Assembly (NCBI GenBank): GCA_022843805.1 | Contig: JALHMY010000069.1 | Span: 1 to 52,949 of the forward strand | DNA from: Fuerstiella sp. | GTDB taxonomy: Bacteria > Planctomycetota > Planctomycetia > Planctomycetales > Planctomycetaceae | Length of the DNA stretch: 52,949 nucleotides | Direction of reading: 5' to 3' | Program-made: the position numbers and the translations under genes | Part shown: positions 35,054-44,200 of the stretch, piece after piece | Layout: every line of letters starts with the position of its first letter | How positions within the stretch are numbered: position 1 is the stretch's first letter | Notes under the pieces: model-generated | What the model was told of the DNA's origin: nothing | Databases searched by the model: none | What the model saw: the letters and a program-made list of their open reading frames with translations, nothing else

Positions 35054-36721
35054 ATGCGTACGTTTGACTTTCTGATAATTGGAGCAGGATTCGGCGGCAG
35101 TTTGCTGGCTGCGATCCTCGCGAAGTCCGGTCGCTCGGTCATTCTTGCTGATCGATCAGTGCATCCACGGTTCGCAATTGGCGAATCCACAACGCCGCTG
35201 GCTGATGCGACATTGCTGCGTCTTGCTCTGAGGTACAACCTGCCGTCGCTGCTGCCATTGACTCAGTACGGATTGTGGAAGCGAACTCTTCCAGAATTGA
35301 TGTGTGGCCGAAAACGTGGTTTTACGTATTTTCGACAGCAGCCTTTTGAGGATCTGAATCCGGACAATTTTGCGCACCGCCGATTGCTGGCGGCTGCCAG
35401 CGTGGATAACGAACATTCGGATACACAGTGGTTGCGAAGCGATGTCGATCAATACTTTTTTCAGCAGGCAGAAGCTCAGGGGGTGCACTGTCTTGAGGGA
35501 TGCCAGTATCTGCTGGAGCCATTAAGTGACGGATGGAAATTCGAAGAACTCGATTCGCTGCGAAGCGAGCCCTCAGGTCAGAAAATTAGTGCCCGTGCTG
35601 AGTTTGTTGTTGATGCGACAGGGGCCGGTGGTGGCCTGGTGAAACTGCTCAATATTCCGTCGCAGACGCATATTCTGAAGACCAGTTCACGATCGGTGTT
35701 TGCACATTTTCAGGGCGCTCGTTCCTGTGAATCACTGCTGAAAGAGTCTGGTATTGAGACCTCCGCATTCCCATTCGCCTGTGATGATGCGGCAGTGCAT
35801 CAGGTCATGGATGACGGATGGATGTGGCAGCTGCGTTTTGATGACGATACTCTGAGCGCCGGGTTCGTCATTGATCAGCGGACGACAACGGAAAACGGCT
35901 TGCCCGGACAATTTCAGGATGGCCGGGACTACGCTCAGGCTGAATGGGCAGCCCGTCTGCAGCGATATCCGTTTCTTCATCGACAATTTGAAGGAGCACA
36001 GATCATCAGAGCCAATGGGGGTCTGCAGTATGCTGCGCGACTGCAGAGGCTCACGACTCAGGCTGCGGATGCTCGCTGGGCACTCCTGCCCAATACGGCA
36101 GGATTTATAGACGCACTGCACAGCACGGGAATTGCACACACTCTGTCCGGTGTGGAAAGGCTTGCAGAAATACTGCTGAATTCCGATGCTGAAGGTGCTC
36201 GCACCTCACGACTACACGGCTATTCCCGCGAGGTGATACGGGAGATTCAGCTGATCGATGAACTGGTGGAGGGCTGTTATGCGGCGTTGCCGGAATTTGA
36301 TCTGTGGTGTGACTGGGCCATGCTGTATTTTGCGGCCGCCACCAGCATGGAAAAATCCATGGGCCAGATGCATTCGGCAGGACCGGTGAACGGTGAGTCG
36401 GGGCCGGGATTCCTCAGAACGAATGATCGTGCGTTTCGGGAGATGTTAAGTGCCGCCAGAGAGCAGTTGCAGACTGCTGTGGGCGGGTCAGCTCGTCGTA
36501 AGGCGGGGCAGAGCGGCGACGTTGAACAGCTTCAGGAGGAAAGTCTGTCGCCGCAGTCGCAAAAGAACGGCCAGTTTCGTGAATGGCTGCGGCAGGCGAT
36601 TCGTCCGTGGAACAATGTGGGACTTTTGGATGCAGGCTGTGACGGATTCTATTTCAGTACAGCAGCCCCGCCAAAGACAATCCCGGCTGTGTCTGAAGCA
36701 GGCGTTGCTATGGAGCCATAA
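35054..36721 (+). CDS. Flavin-dependent halogenase-like FAD oxidoreductase
   Basis: A 555-aa flavoenzyme. FLIIGAGFGGSLLA (about 7-20) binds the FAD ADP part. FAIGESTTP (40-48), KRGFTYF (about 87-93), VVDATGAGGG (about 185-194) and DGWMWQLRF (about 254-262) follow the order of flavin-dependent halogenases, whose WxWxIP motif the last one resembles. Family members chlorinate or brominate aromatic or lipid substrates using FADH2; some homologues are plain oxidoreductases. There is no biosynthetic (NRPS/PKS) gene nearby. The last 14 bp overlap the convergent lipoprotein gene. Confidence 0.82.
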   Translation: MRTFDFLIIGAGFGGSLLAAILAKSGRSVILADRSVHPRFAIGESTTPLADATLLRLALRYNLPSLLPLTQYGLWKRTLPELMCGRKRGFTYFRQQPFEDLNPDNFAHRRLLAAASVDNEHSDTQWLRSDVDQYFFQQAEAQGVHCLEGCQYLLEPLSDGWKFEELDSLRSEPSGQKISARAEFVVDATGAGGGLVKLLNIPSQTHILKTSSRSVFAHFQGARSCESLLKESGIETSAFPFACDDAAVHQVMDDGWMWQLRFDDDTLSAGFVIDQRTTTENGLPGQFQDGRDYAQAEWAARLQRYPFLHRQFEGAQIIRANGGLQYAARLQRLTTQAADARWALLPNTAGFIDALHSTGIAHTLSGVERLAEILLNSDAEGARTSRLHGYSREVIREIQLIDELVEGCYAALPEFDLWCDWAMLYFAAATSMEKSMGQMHSAGPVNGESGPGFLRTNDRAFREMLSAAREQLQTAVGGSARRKAGQSGDVEQLQEESLSPQSQKNGQFREWLRQAIRPWNNVGLLDAGCDGFYFSTAAPPKTIPAVSEAGVAMEP

Positions 36722-38675
36722 TCATCGATCGGGCAGAGGTTGTTCCGGGTGATGAATCCCCGGCCGGAATGACGGGAAACCGGCGACGCTGAGTTTCATT
36801 AAGATGAACAATCAGAATTCGTCGCACTTCATCGATTGACTGCGGGTCCCGATGGACCTCACTGTGTCGGGCTCTCACCACCAGTTCACTTTCAACATCG
36901 CCGCGATGTGCGCTCTGATAGCTGACAACTCCATCGGTCCAGTCATCTGCAGATTTACCATCTCGTATCGCGATAATATTGTGATGTTTGACGTCTTCAG
37001 GAACCTTTGTTTCGCGAATCAGTGTGAGTACGGCCGATTTGCGAGTCAGCGAGTCCAGACTGGTTGCCTGAGGAATGACACGATCCCACCAGCCTGTTCG
37101 ATTCTGTTCAAAGACGAGTCTGCTCAGCTGCAGAGTACGACTGGGGAGCCATACCAGCGAACCGCCCAGCCAGCGAGTAAATTTGTTGGACCAGCGGCTG
37201 CCTCCATAGGGACTGGCAATCGTCACGATACGGCTGACGGATGGATTGGAATTGAAAAAGAACACTCGCTTGATCTCATTCTTTTCTTCGGGACGAGCTC
37301 GAATCTGCTCCACCGTCAATCGGCTTACCGAATTCCAGAGTCGGTCCTCACTGTTGATTGTCAGCATATGGGAAATCAATCCTCCCATACTATGACCGAC
37401 GATCACCATCTGATCCATACGCACGTTGGTGCGACCAGGATCGCAGTCGTCTCGCACTCGCTGAAGTTCTTCACGCAGATTGGCTGCGGCGAATACCAGA
37501 GGTTCTCCGGTGGGATAGAGATAAAACCAGAACTGGTAGCGTCGGCGAATCTCCGGATCTGCCTGCAGATCATTGAACATTTCCATCCACGTCATGGGGC
37601 TCGACCAGACACCATGAACCATCACCACAGGAATCCGGTCGGGATCCCAGGGCTGGACCATGTACAGACCGGAAACCTCGTGGACTCGATCCGGACGGAG
37701 AAAACCCCATGTATCCAGCAGTTTCAGATCAGGATTGGAAAGGAATTTTGCCAGTGGAGTGCTCAGGTCAGATTCCAGCGGCATCAGTGTGTCGTGCAGC
37801 ACGAATCCGTCGGATTCCCGCGGATCATAAACCTGCAGTCGCACCGGCTGCTGACGTGACTCCTCAATGCTGCCCGAATGTTCCGGAAACCGGAGGACCA
37901 GTGTCGCCGAACAGCTCATCCCTCGTGTGTAATATTCTTCGATCGGCTGAGCGACGGGAGAAGGTCGCCGAACTGCAATAATGGGAACGCCGAGCCCCTG
38001 AGTTGCGTGATGATTGCGAAGGTTTTTCAGACGGTAATCTGAAACGAATTCAAAACTTCCAAGGCTGGCCGCATTCACCATTCTGGATTCGAAAGGCACC
38101 TCAAACATCAGTCGCCGACCGGTCAGCGGCATTCGAAAAGACCTTCCGAGCGTATAGTCCGTGTGCTTCCTGGCAATGCGGAGCAGTGCTTCGCAACTGG
38201 CATTATAGACTTCTCCCGTCTCGCGATGGGGACCTGCGACAGGATCGGGAAGACGGTTCTCGTGCGTTCGAGTTGCAAAATAGTCCCACGCGCAGTGCGC
38301 AGAATCAAGATAAAGTTCACTTGCCAGCTGAATGTCCCGGCCAGCAACGGCCTGTGCACCCAAAAAGTTGAGCTCCGCCAGTGAGTGCAGTGCCTCATGC
38401 TGGCCTGGCCCTGAGAGCTGACTGGCAGCGTGAGTCAGCATCGCTGGCAGGTCTTCCGGGCCACGATATTGAGACTGTTGCAGGAATGCCTGCGTTCTTG
38501 CAGACGGCTGCAAATGGCCAATCAGCGATGTTTCCAGCCTTTCCGTCAACGGATTTCTGGGTTTGCGGCGTAGTTCCGCGAACTGAGTTGTTGCGCACCC
38601 GGACTGCAGCACCAGTGCTCCGGCGAGCACCAGCCATATCCAGCGCAAAGCTACCAGGTGGCGGAAGCAGCACAT
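36708..38675 (-). CDS. Lipase-like alpha/beta-hydrolase lipoprotein
   Basis: A 655-aa protein with a lipoprotein signal (WIWLVLAGALVLQSGC, lipobox about 20-27). A helical N-terminal half (about 40-190) and a beta-rich region precede an alpha/beta-hydrolase domain (about 350-610). The nucleophile elbow is MVIVGHSMGGLISHM, the oxyanion region VPVVMVHGVWSSPMTW. A later RARHSEVHRDPQS could hold the histidine. It is probably anchored at the outer or inner membrane facing the periplasm. It resembles large uncharacterised planctomycete lipases. The 3' end overlaps the halogenase-like gene by 14 bp. Confidence 0.86.
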   Translation of the reverse strand: MCCFRHLVALRWIWLVLAGALVLQSGCATTQFAELRRKPRNPLTERLETSLIGHLQPSARTQAFLQQSQYRGPEDLPAMLTHAASQLSGPGQHEALHSLAELNFLGAQAVAGRDIQLASELYLDSAHCAWDYFATRTHENRLPDPVAGPHRETGEVYNASCEALLRIARKHTDYTLGRSFRMPLTGRRLMFEVPFESRMVNAASLGSFEFVSDYRLKNLRNHHATQGLGVPIIAVRRPSPVAQPIEEYYTRGMSCSATLVLRFPEHSGSIEESRQQPVRLQVYDPRESDGFVLHDTLMPLESDLSTPLAKFLSNPDLKLLDTWGFLRPDRVHEVSGLYMVQPWDPDRIPVVMVHGVWSSPMTWMEMFNDLQADPEIRRRYQFWFYLYPTGEPLVFAAANLREELQRVRDDCDPGRTNVRMDQMVIVGHSMGGLISHMLTINSEDRLWNSVSRLTVEQIRARPEEKNEIKRVFFFNSNPSVSRIVTIASPYGGSRWSNKFTRWLGGSLVWLPSRTLQLSRLVFEQNRTGWWDRVIPQATSLDSLTRKSAVLTLIRETKVPEDVKHHNIIAIRDGKSADDWTDGVVSYQSAHRGDVESELVVRARHSEVHRDPQSIDEVRRILIVHLNETQRRRFPVIPAGDSSPGTTSARSMIMAP

Positions 38676-38928
38676 TGACAGAATTGAATCGTCAGGTTGT
38701 GAATGGGGGAAATCGGAACGTTCACCCGAAATCAGACCAGAATGGCATGACTGGGCATGCCCTGGCGAAAGGCCTGAATAGAGTCACAGGAATCGGATTT
38801 CTGGTCAAGATGAGTCCGGTTGGATGGGATAAATGCGCAGGATGGGACGATGCGGTTTTGGGGAATTGTCTGATGCCGCTTCAGTTGGGCATTGCTTTCC
38901 CCAATTTTCGTGTGAAAAGACGGAGATT

Positions 38929-41127
38929 ATGAAAAGACCATATCAAAAATCAGGCAACGGAAAGATCGCCGTGAAGGGAGCCGTCAGCATCCTTTCCATG
39001 GCGTCGATGATCTGGTTGTTCCTCGTAACCAGTTCACTTTGGTCTGTTCTGTGGCCAGCCAGTTTTCACGAGCGTTTTGTATTTCTCGCTGGTGGCGAGA
39101 TGCAGCGAGATGCATCGGGCGGATTTCGAGCCGACGTTGGGTGGGGCGCGGTTCTGAGCCTGACAGCCCTCGGATTTGTTGTGATCTGCGGACTCGGTGC
39201 GTGCCGGAGTCTGATAGCGAACCGGTTTATCCGTGCCGGAGAAAACGGCTCGGTGGCGGTGCAACATAGCTCTGCCCTGAAGTCCTGTTTTTTGCAGATC
39301 GCCGATCGACTTGGAAGCGTGTGGATGGTGTCGCTGATCTGGCTGGGGGGCTGGCTATGGGCCGAGATTGCACCTGCTTCACTGATGGCCAGTCTTCTGG
39401 GAATGACTCCTGCATTCTGGTTTGCAGCACTTGCTGCAGCCTCGCTTTGTGCGGCATGGCTGGAAGGCGACTTAGTTCCGTCGAGGACAGGACCATCCGT
39501 GCCGGTGGTGGTCCTGTCGGCGGCCGTCATCCTGTGGACGATGATTTCGTTCTGGATGAACGAACGGCTTTATGCGGGACTCTGGATTCCGCATGGAGAT
39601 TCGGCCATGTACGAAGAGCATCTGTGGAACGTCTGGCACGGGAAAGGATTTCGCAGCTACCTCGATCAGGGATTGTTTCTGGGCGAACACATACAGGTGA
39701 TTCACCTGTTGCTGCTTCCCGTGCATATGCTGTGGCCCTCGCACCTGATGATGGAGCTTGCAGAGTCCATTTGCCTGGGAATATGTGCTGTTCCGATTTA
39801 TCGGCTTGCTCACCGACATTCGAGCAGTTCTGCAGCGGCTGCGTGGCTGGCGGGTGCATGGCTTCTGTGTTACCCCATGCACTTTCTGGACATTGCCATT
39901 GATCTGAAGACATTGCGACCCAGCTGTTACGGGTTGCCATTTCTTCTGTGGGGAATTGATCTGGCTGAGCGTCACCGGCTGAAATGGGCGTCCGTCTGTT
40001 TCGTCATTGCTATGTCGGCACAGGAAGATTTTGCCTTGATCATTGCTCCGGTCGGATTTGTGCTCTGGTGGAATCACTGGGTGGTGAGAAAGCAGGATCC
40101 GCTGGCTGCCGCGAGTGCACGATGGTCGATGGGCCTGTGTATCCTGTCGATCGTTTACCTGCTTGCCGCGGTTCTGGTCATTATTCCTGCATTCAGGGCA
40201 GGGCAGGCAGTGCATTACAGTCGCTATTTTGGTGATTTGGGAAGCAGTCCAGGGGACCTGATTCGCACGACACTCCGGGAGCCGGGCAGGGTACTCGGTC
40301 AGTTTTTGTCACTGCGAACACTACAGTATCTTCTGGTGTTCTCGGTACCTGCCGGATTTCTTTTGTTTCGCAGTCCATTGCGGCTGGCAGCTGGCGCCGG
40401 CACGTTCGTCATGCTCAGCCTGATTCAGCTGGGGCAGTCTGAAAGTACAGCATCGGCGGGGGAATTGCCACCGGTTCCCTATCATCATTTCCATGCACCT
40501 CTGATGCCCGTACTTTTCTGGGCGGCGGCAGCCGGATTGCGGCGCGGGAGTGTGAAGAGTGGTCGGCTGGATCGCTGGCTTCCGCGGACAGGCTGGTTTC
40601 GACAACAGAGTTCTGAAACGCTGGCCCGATTTGCGTTCGGGTGTGCCCTGTTTACTTCGATTACGGGTTCCATGATGCCCGTTGGAGCGAGCTTTTGGTC
40701 GCCCGAGTCGCGGACCTGTTACTGGAATCTTTATATTCCCGGACCACGTGCGAGGGAGTTTGCAAAGGTCCTGCCTTTGCTGCCCATGAACAGTCGCATC
40801 GCATCAACTGATTATGTACACACTCGACTGACTCATTTTGAGCGGTCTTATGACTACAGCGACTATCTTCGAGCGGTGAATCAGTATCGGCCTGGCGTGC
40901 CGGAGGATACGGATCTGATCGTGATTGATACTCAGCATCCCTACAGCAAAGTGCGAGTACCAGCGGATGTAAGAGAACTTCGTGAGCAGCCGGAGCAGTG
41001 GGAAATGCTGCCCGACAATACGAACGGCTACTTTATTGTTCTGAGACGGGTGCAGGAAACGAAAAAAGCCGCCGCGAAACCCGCACTTCGCGACGGCTCG
41101 GACCCCGAAACTGCTCAACCGCAGTGA
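38929..41127 (+). CDS. DUF2079 multi-span membrane protein
   Basis: A 732-aa polytopic protein with about twelve hydrophobic segments. ATG 38929 follows GGAG closely; an upstream in-frame start at 38833 is less likely. LYAGLWIPHGDSAMYEEHLWNVWHG, FLGEHIQVIHLLLLPVHMLWPS and AMSAQEDFALIIAPVGFVLWW match the DUF2079 pattern, which is related to membrane glycosyltransferases of the GT-C type. The C-terminal tail (about 620-732) is soluble. Substrate unknown. It converges on the second secretin with a strong hairpin between. Confidence 0.87.
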   Translation: MKRPYQKSGNGKIAVKGAVSILSMASMIWLFLVTSSLWSVLWPASFHERFVFLAGGEMQRDASGGFRADVGWGAVLSLTALGFVVICGLGACRSLIANRFIRAGENGSVAVQHSSALKSCFLQIADRLGSVWMVSLIWLGGWLWAEIAPASLMASLLGMTPAFWFAALAAASLCAAWLEGDLVPSRTGPSVPVVVLSAAVILWTMISFWMNERLYAGLWIPHGDSAMYEEHLWNVWHGKGFRSYLDQGLFLGEHIQVIHLLLLPVHMLWPSHLMMELAESICLGICAVPIYRLAHRHSSSSAAAAWLAGAWLLCYPMHFLDIAIDLKTLRPSCYGLPFLLWGIDLAERHRLKWASVCFVIAMSAQEDFALIIAPVGFVLWWNHWVVRKQDPLAAASARWSMGLCILSIVYLLAAVLVIIPAFRAGQAVHYSRYFGDLGSSPGDLIRTTLREPGRVLGQFLSLRTLQYLLVFSVPAGFLLFRSPLRLAAGAGTFVMLSLIQLGQSESTASAGELPPVPYHHFHAPLMPVLFWAAAAGLRRGSVKSGRLDRWLPRTGWFRQQSSETLARFAFGCALFTSITGSMMPVGASFWSPESRTCYWNLYIPGPRAREFAKVLPLLPMNSRIASTDYVHTRLTHFERSYDYSDYLRAVNQYRPGVPEDTDLIVIDTQHPYSKVRVPADVRELREQPEQWEMLPDNTNGYFIVLRRVQETKKAAAKPALRDGSDPETAQPQ

Positions 41128-41153
41128 GGAACGTCTGATTGGTCATGACCTCG

Positions 41154-41187
41154 TCTGCCCGCTCAGACCGCACCTGAGCAGGGCAGA
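41154..41187. terminator. 13-bp hairpin between convergent genes
   Basis: TCTGCCCGCTCAG pairs with CTGAGC-A-GGGCAGA, with one bulged A and a 7-nt loop (41154-41187). No T run follows on either strand. It is placed between the stop codons of the DUF2079 gene and the secretin gene. Confidence 0.55.
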
Positions 41188-41226
41188 TTGACTTACATTT
41201 CTGTTAGTCGCAGGACTGGTCAGGCG

Positions 41227-44200
41227 TCATTGAGCGGCAGTTCCGATGATCAGTTCTTCTTCCTCTTCCTGGATGATGATACGGGGAGTGACCATCATCA
41301 TAATGCTTTCGGTTTCACGACCGACCCCGCTGTTCTTGAACAATCGGCTGATGTAAGGAATCTTGTTAAGAATCGGCACACCCGCCATGTTTCGTCCTTC
41401 ACGCAGTCGTTTCACTCCACCGAGAAGCACGGTACCGCCGTCTGGCACGCTGACGGTTGTTGACACGTTCACAGTTGCGATGACTGGAAGCTGAACGGTT
41501 CCTGCGTTTCCGCCGGTTCCGGCCTGGCCCTGCTGGCCCTGCTGACCCTGCTGGCCACCACCACCACCGCCAAATCCACCCTGACCACCGCCACCACCAC
41601 CAAAGCCACCACCGATGCCGCCGAAGCCAAACTGGCCACCGCCGCCACCACCACCCTGACCACCGCCACCGAAGCCGCCGCCACCACCACCGAATCCACC
41701 ACCACCACCGCCACCGATGCCGGCTGCACCGCCGAAGCTCACCTGTGTGAAGGTCTGGATGTCGATAATGTTGTTGAAGCTCGGTGCCATAGACAATCGC
41801 ACATACCGACGGTCAGCCGAAATGACGGCTACTACGTTTAGAGAGATCCCGTCCTGGAACGGCTGAATAATCGGCTGGAATCCAACCGCACCCGTACCGA
41901 CGACGGGGATCTGTCCAACCACCAGATAACGGCTGGTTGTGTCATTGATTGTCGCGAACTGTCCATTGAACAGCGTCACCTTTGGAGCGAACATGATGTT
42001 CGATCGCTCGTCGGCTTGAGCTGCCTGAATGAAGAAGAAGGCTTCAATGTCACTCAGAATCGCCATACCGACCTGAATACCGGCATCCGGGTTAAAGCTG
42101 CCAAAGTCAGGTACTCCGATTTCAAATGATCCCTGACGGAACTGAATATCGAAGTCCTCCGTGAATTGTCCAGGTGCCGACATGCCGACGGTCTGACCAT
42201 TGAAGTCGTCGCGTGATGGTCGAACTCGGTTCACCGGGTCAAACAGGCTGGTGCCGCCACCGCCCTGTTGTCCCTGCTGACCACCCTGCTGTCCGCCCTG
42301 TCCCTGCTGACCACCCTGTTGTCCCTGCTGACCTCCTCGAAGGTCTCCACCAGCCTGCTGTCCGCCCTGACCACCGCCCTGACCAGCCTGGCCAGCACCA
42401 CCTGGGAATGTCAGCTGGCGTGAGCCAAACTGGGGTGTTCCCGGAGCGTCGCCGAGCGTGTCCTGGATGTTAAAGTCAAAGTCCACCCCGATTCGTTCGA
42501 AGAACTTATCGGACACACTGATGAATCGAACTTCCACTGTAACCTGCAGGTCCTGAAGCTTTCGGAGCTGAGTCAGCAGGTCGGTAATCTGATCATGGAC
42601 TGCACCGGTCTGTCGAATCACAAGGCTCAAAGTGTTCTCATCGGAATTGATCTTTCCGTTTCCGCCATCCAGATCCCATGTACCGGGTTCTACGGTGGTT
42701 GTGATCAAATCGATCAGTCCTGAGAAGTCGGTTTGCTGCTGATTCGAAGGAGCTGCCCCGGAACGAGGGCTTCCTCCTGGGCCAATCGAAACAGCAAGAT
42801 CGTCATTTACCTGGAAGAGACTTCCGTTGTTGATCGCACCACCTGAACCGCTCGGTGCTCCGGCATATGGACTCAGCCGTTTGGCATTATCCAGTGGTAC
42901 GACCAGGTCGGCGACGTTGTACGCCTTTGTTTCGTAACGTGTTTCCTGATCCGTTCGGTTGCTGATCATCAGCGTTTCGTTCTCGATGGAGTACACCAGT
43001 CCGCCAGCCTGATCCAGCAGCAGATTCAGTGCACTCTTCAGAGTAATCCCGTCCACATCAATGCTGACAGGCTGAGTGGCTGCCAGACCTTCTGTTTCAA
43101 GAGCTCGTGACTTCACAGCAATGTTAATGCCATGCACTGTGGCGATGTGCCGAATGACGTCGGTCATTGGGACATCGTGGAAGTGCAGGGAAACTTTCTG
43201 TCCCAGGCTCTTTTCAATCTGACGTTCACTGTCGGTACGTTCGCGGGCATCAGCACTTCCCAGTCGTTCGCGTCGTTCGGACAATTCCTTCCAGCTGCGA
43301 ACATCGGGCATTGCGTAGTCAGCGATCGACTTTGTAAAGGTCTCTTCCACACCATTGAGCGATTTCGTGAACAAATCAGCCTTCTTTTCCTTCATGTCTT
43401 CATTGAAGGCAATCTGTCGCTGCATTTTGGCTTTTTCAACCATCAGCACGGCGGCTGGCAGTTTGGGATTCAGATCGCGAGCTTTCTTGGCGACCAGTTC
43501 GGCTTCAGAGTAGCGACGTTCCTTCATCAGCTGATTGAACTGATTCGTCAGCTCTGCGATTTCCTGCTCAATTCGCATTTCCGTGCGAGTCTGGGCAGCG
43601 ATGGCTTCCTGAATGTTCCTGTTCTTGGCTTCCTGAGCGTATCGGGGAGCCAGCTGTTCCTTCCACTGCTGGATGGTTGTCTGGCTGCGTCGGATGTAGC
43701 CGGACAACGTTTCGATTGCTTCGGCATTCAGAGGAGCGGCTTCTACGGTTGCCAGAGTGTTGTCAAGAATCTTCAAGGCTTCGTCCGGATTATCTTCCTT
43801 CAGCTTTTCAGCACGGAAGACACTGTTCATGACTTCTGTTCGCAGTCGAGCGTATCGGACATCAGCCTGGTCGGCTGCTGCGGCCAGTGGATCCTTTTCC
43901 GCAGGTGGAACTGCGGCGGCATCGGTTTCTTCAGCATTCAGGAAAGGAGCGTCGGCAGCCTGTTCCTGCTGAGCAGCTGCCAGCTGCACTCCGTTGCCTG
44001 CTGCAGACGGTGCCAGTTCCTGCAGGAATTCCTGCAGCTGTCGTCGCTTGCGAGCATCCAGTTCAGACGCATTTTTCCATGCTGCCATGAAGGCCGATCG
44101 AGCACCTTCACGGTTACCCTTGCGGTACAGTTCCAGTCCGCGACGATAAGCGGAGTCTGCTGATTCACCTTCCGGATTCAGTACGGCAAAGTCAGAACTG

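Noticed and set aside
34427..35067. Short frames on both strands between DUF1501 and the halogenase-like gene, one with clustered cysteines
   Set aside because: Cysteine-rich fragment considered as a cytochrome/DUF1553 remnant, but no CxxCH or family motif; treated as intergenic.
36852..37859. 335-aa frame antisense to the lipase-like lipoprotein
   Set aside because: Shadow frame with no domain.
43132..44163. 343-aa frame antisense to the second secretin
   Set aside because: Shadow frame; the secretin is strongly supported.
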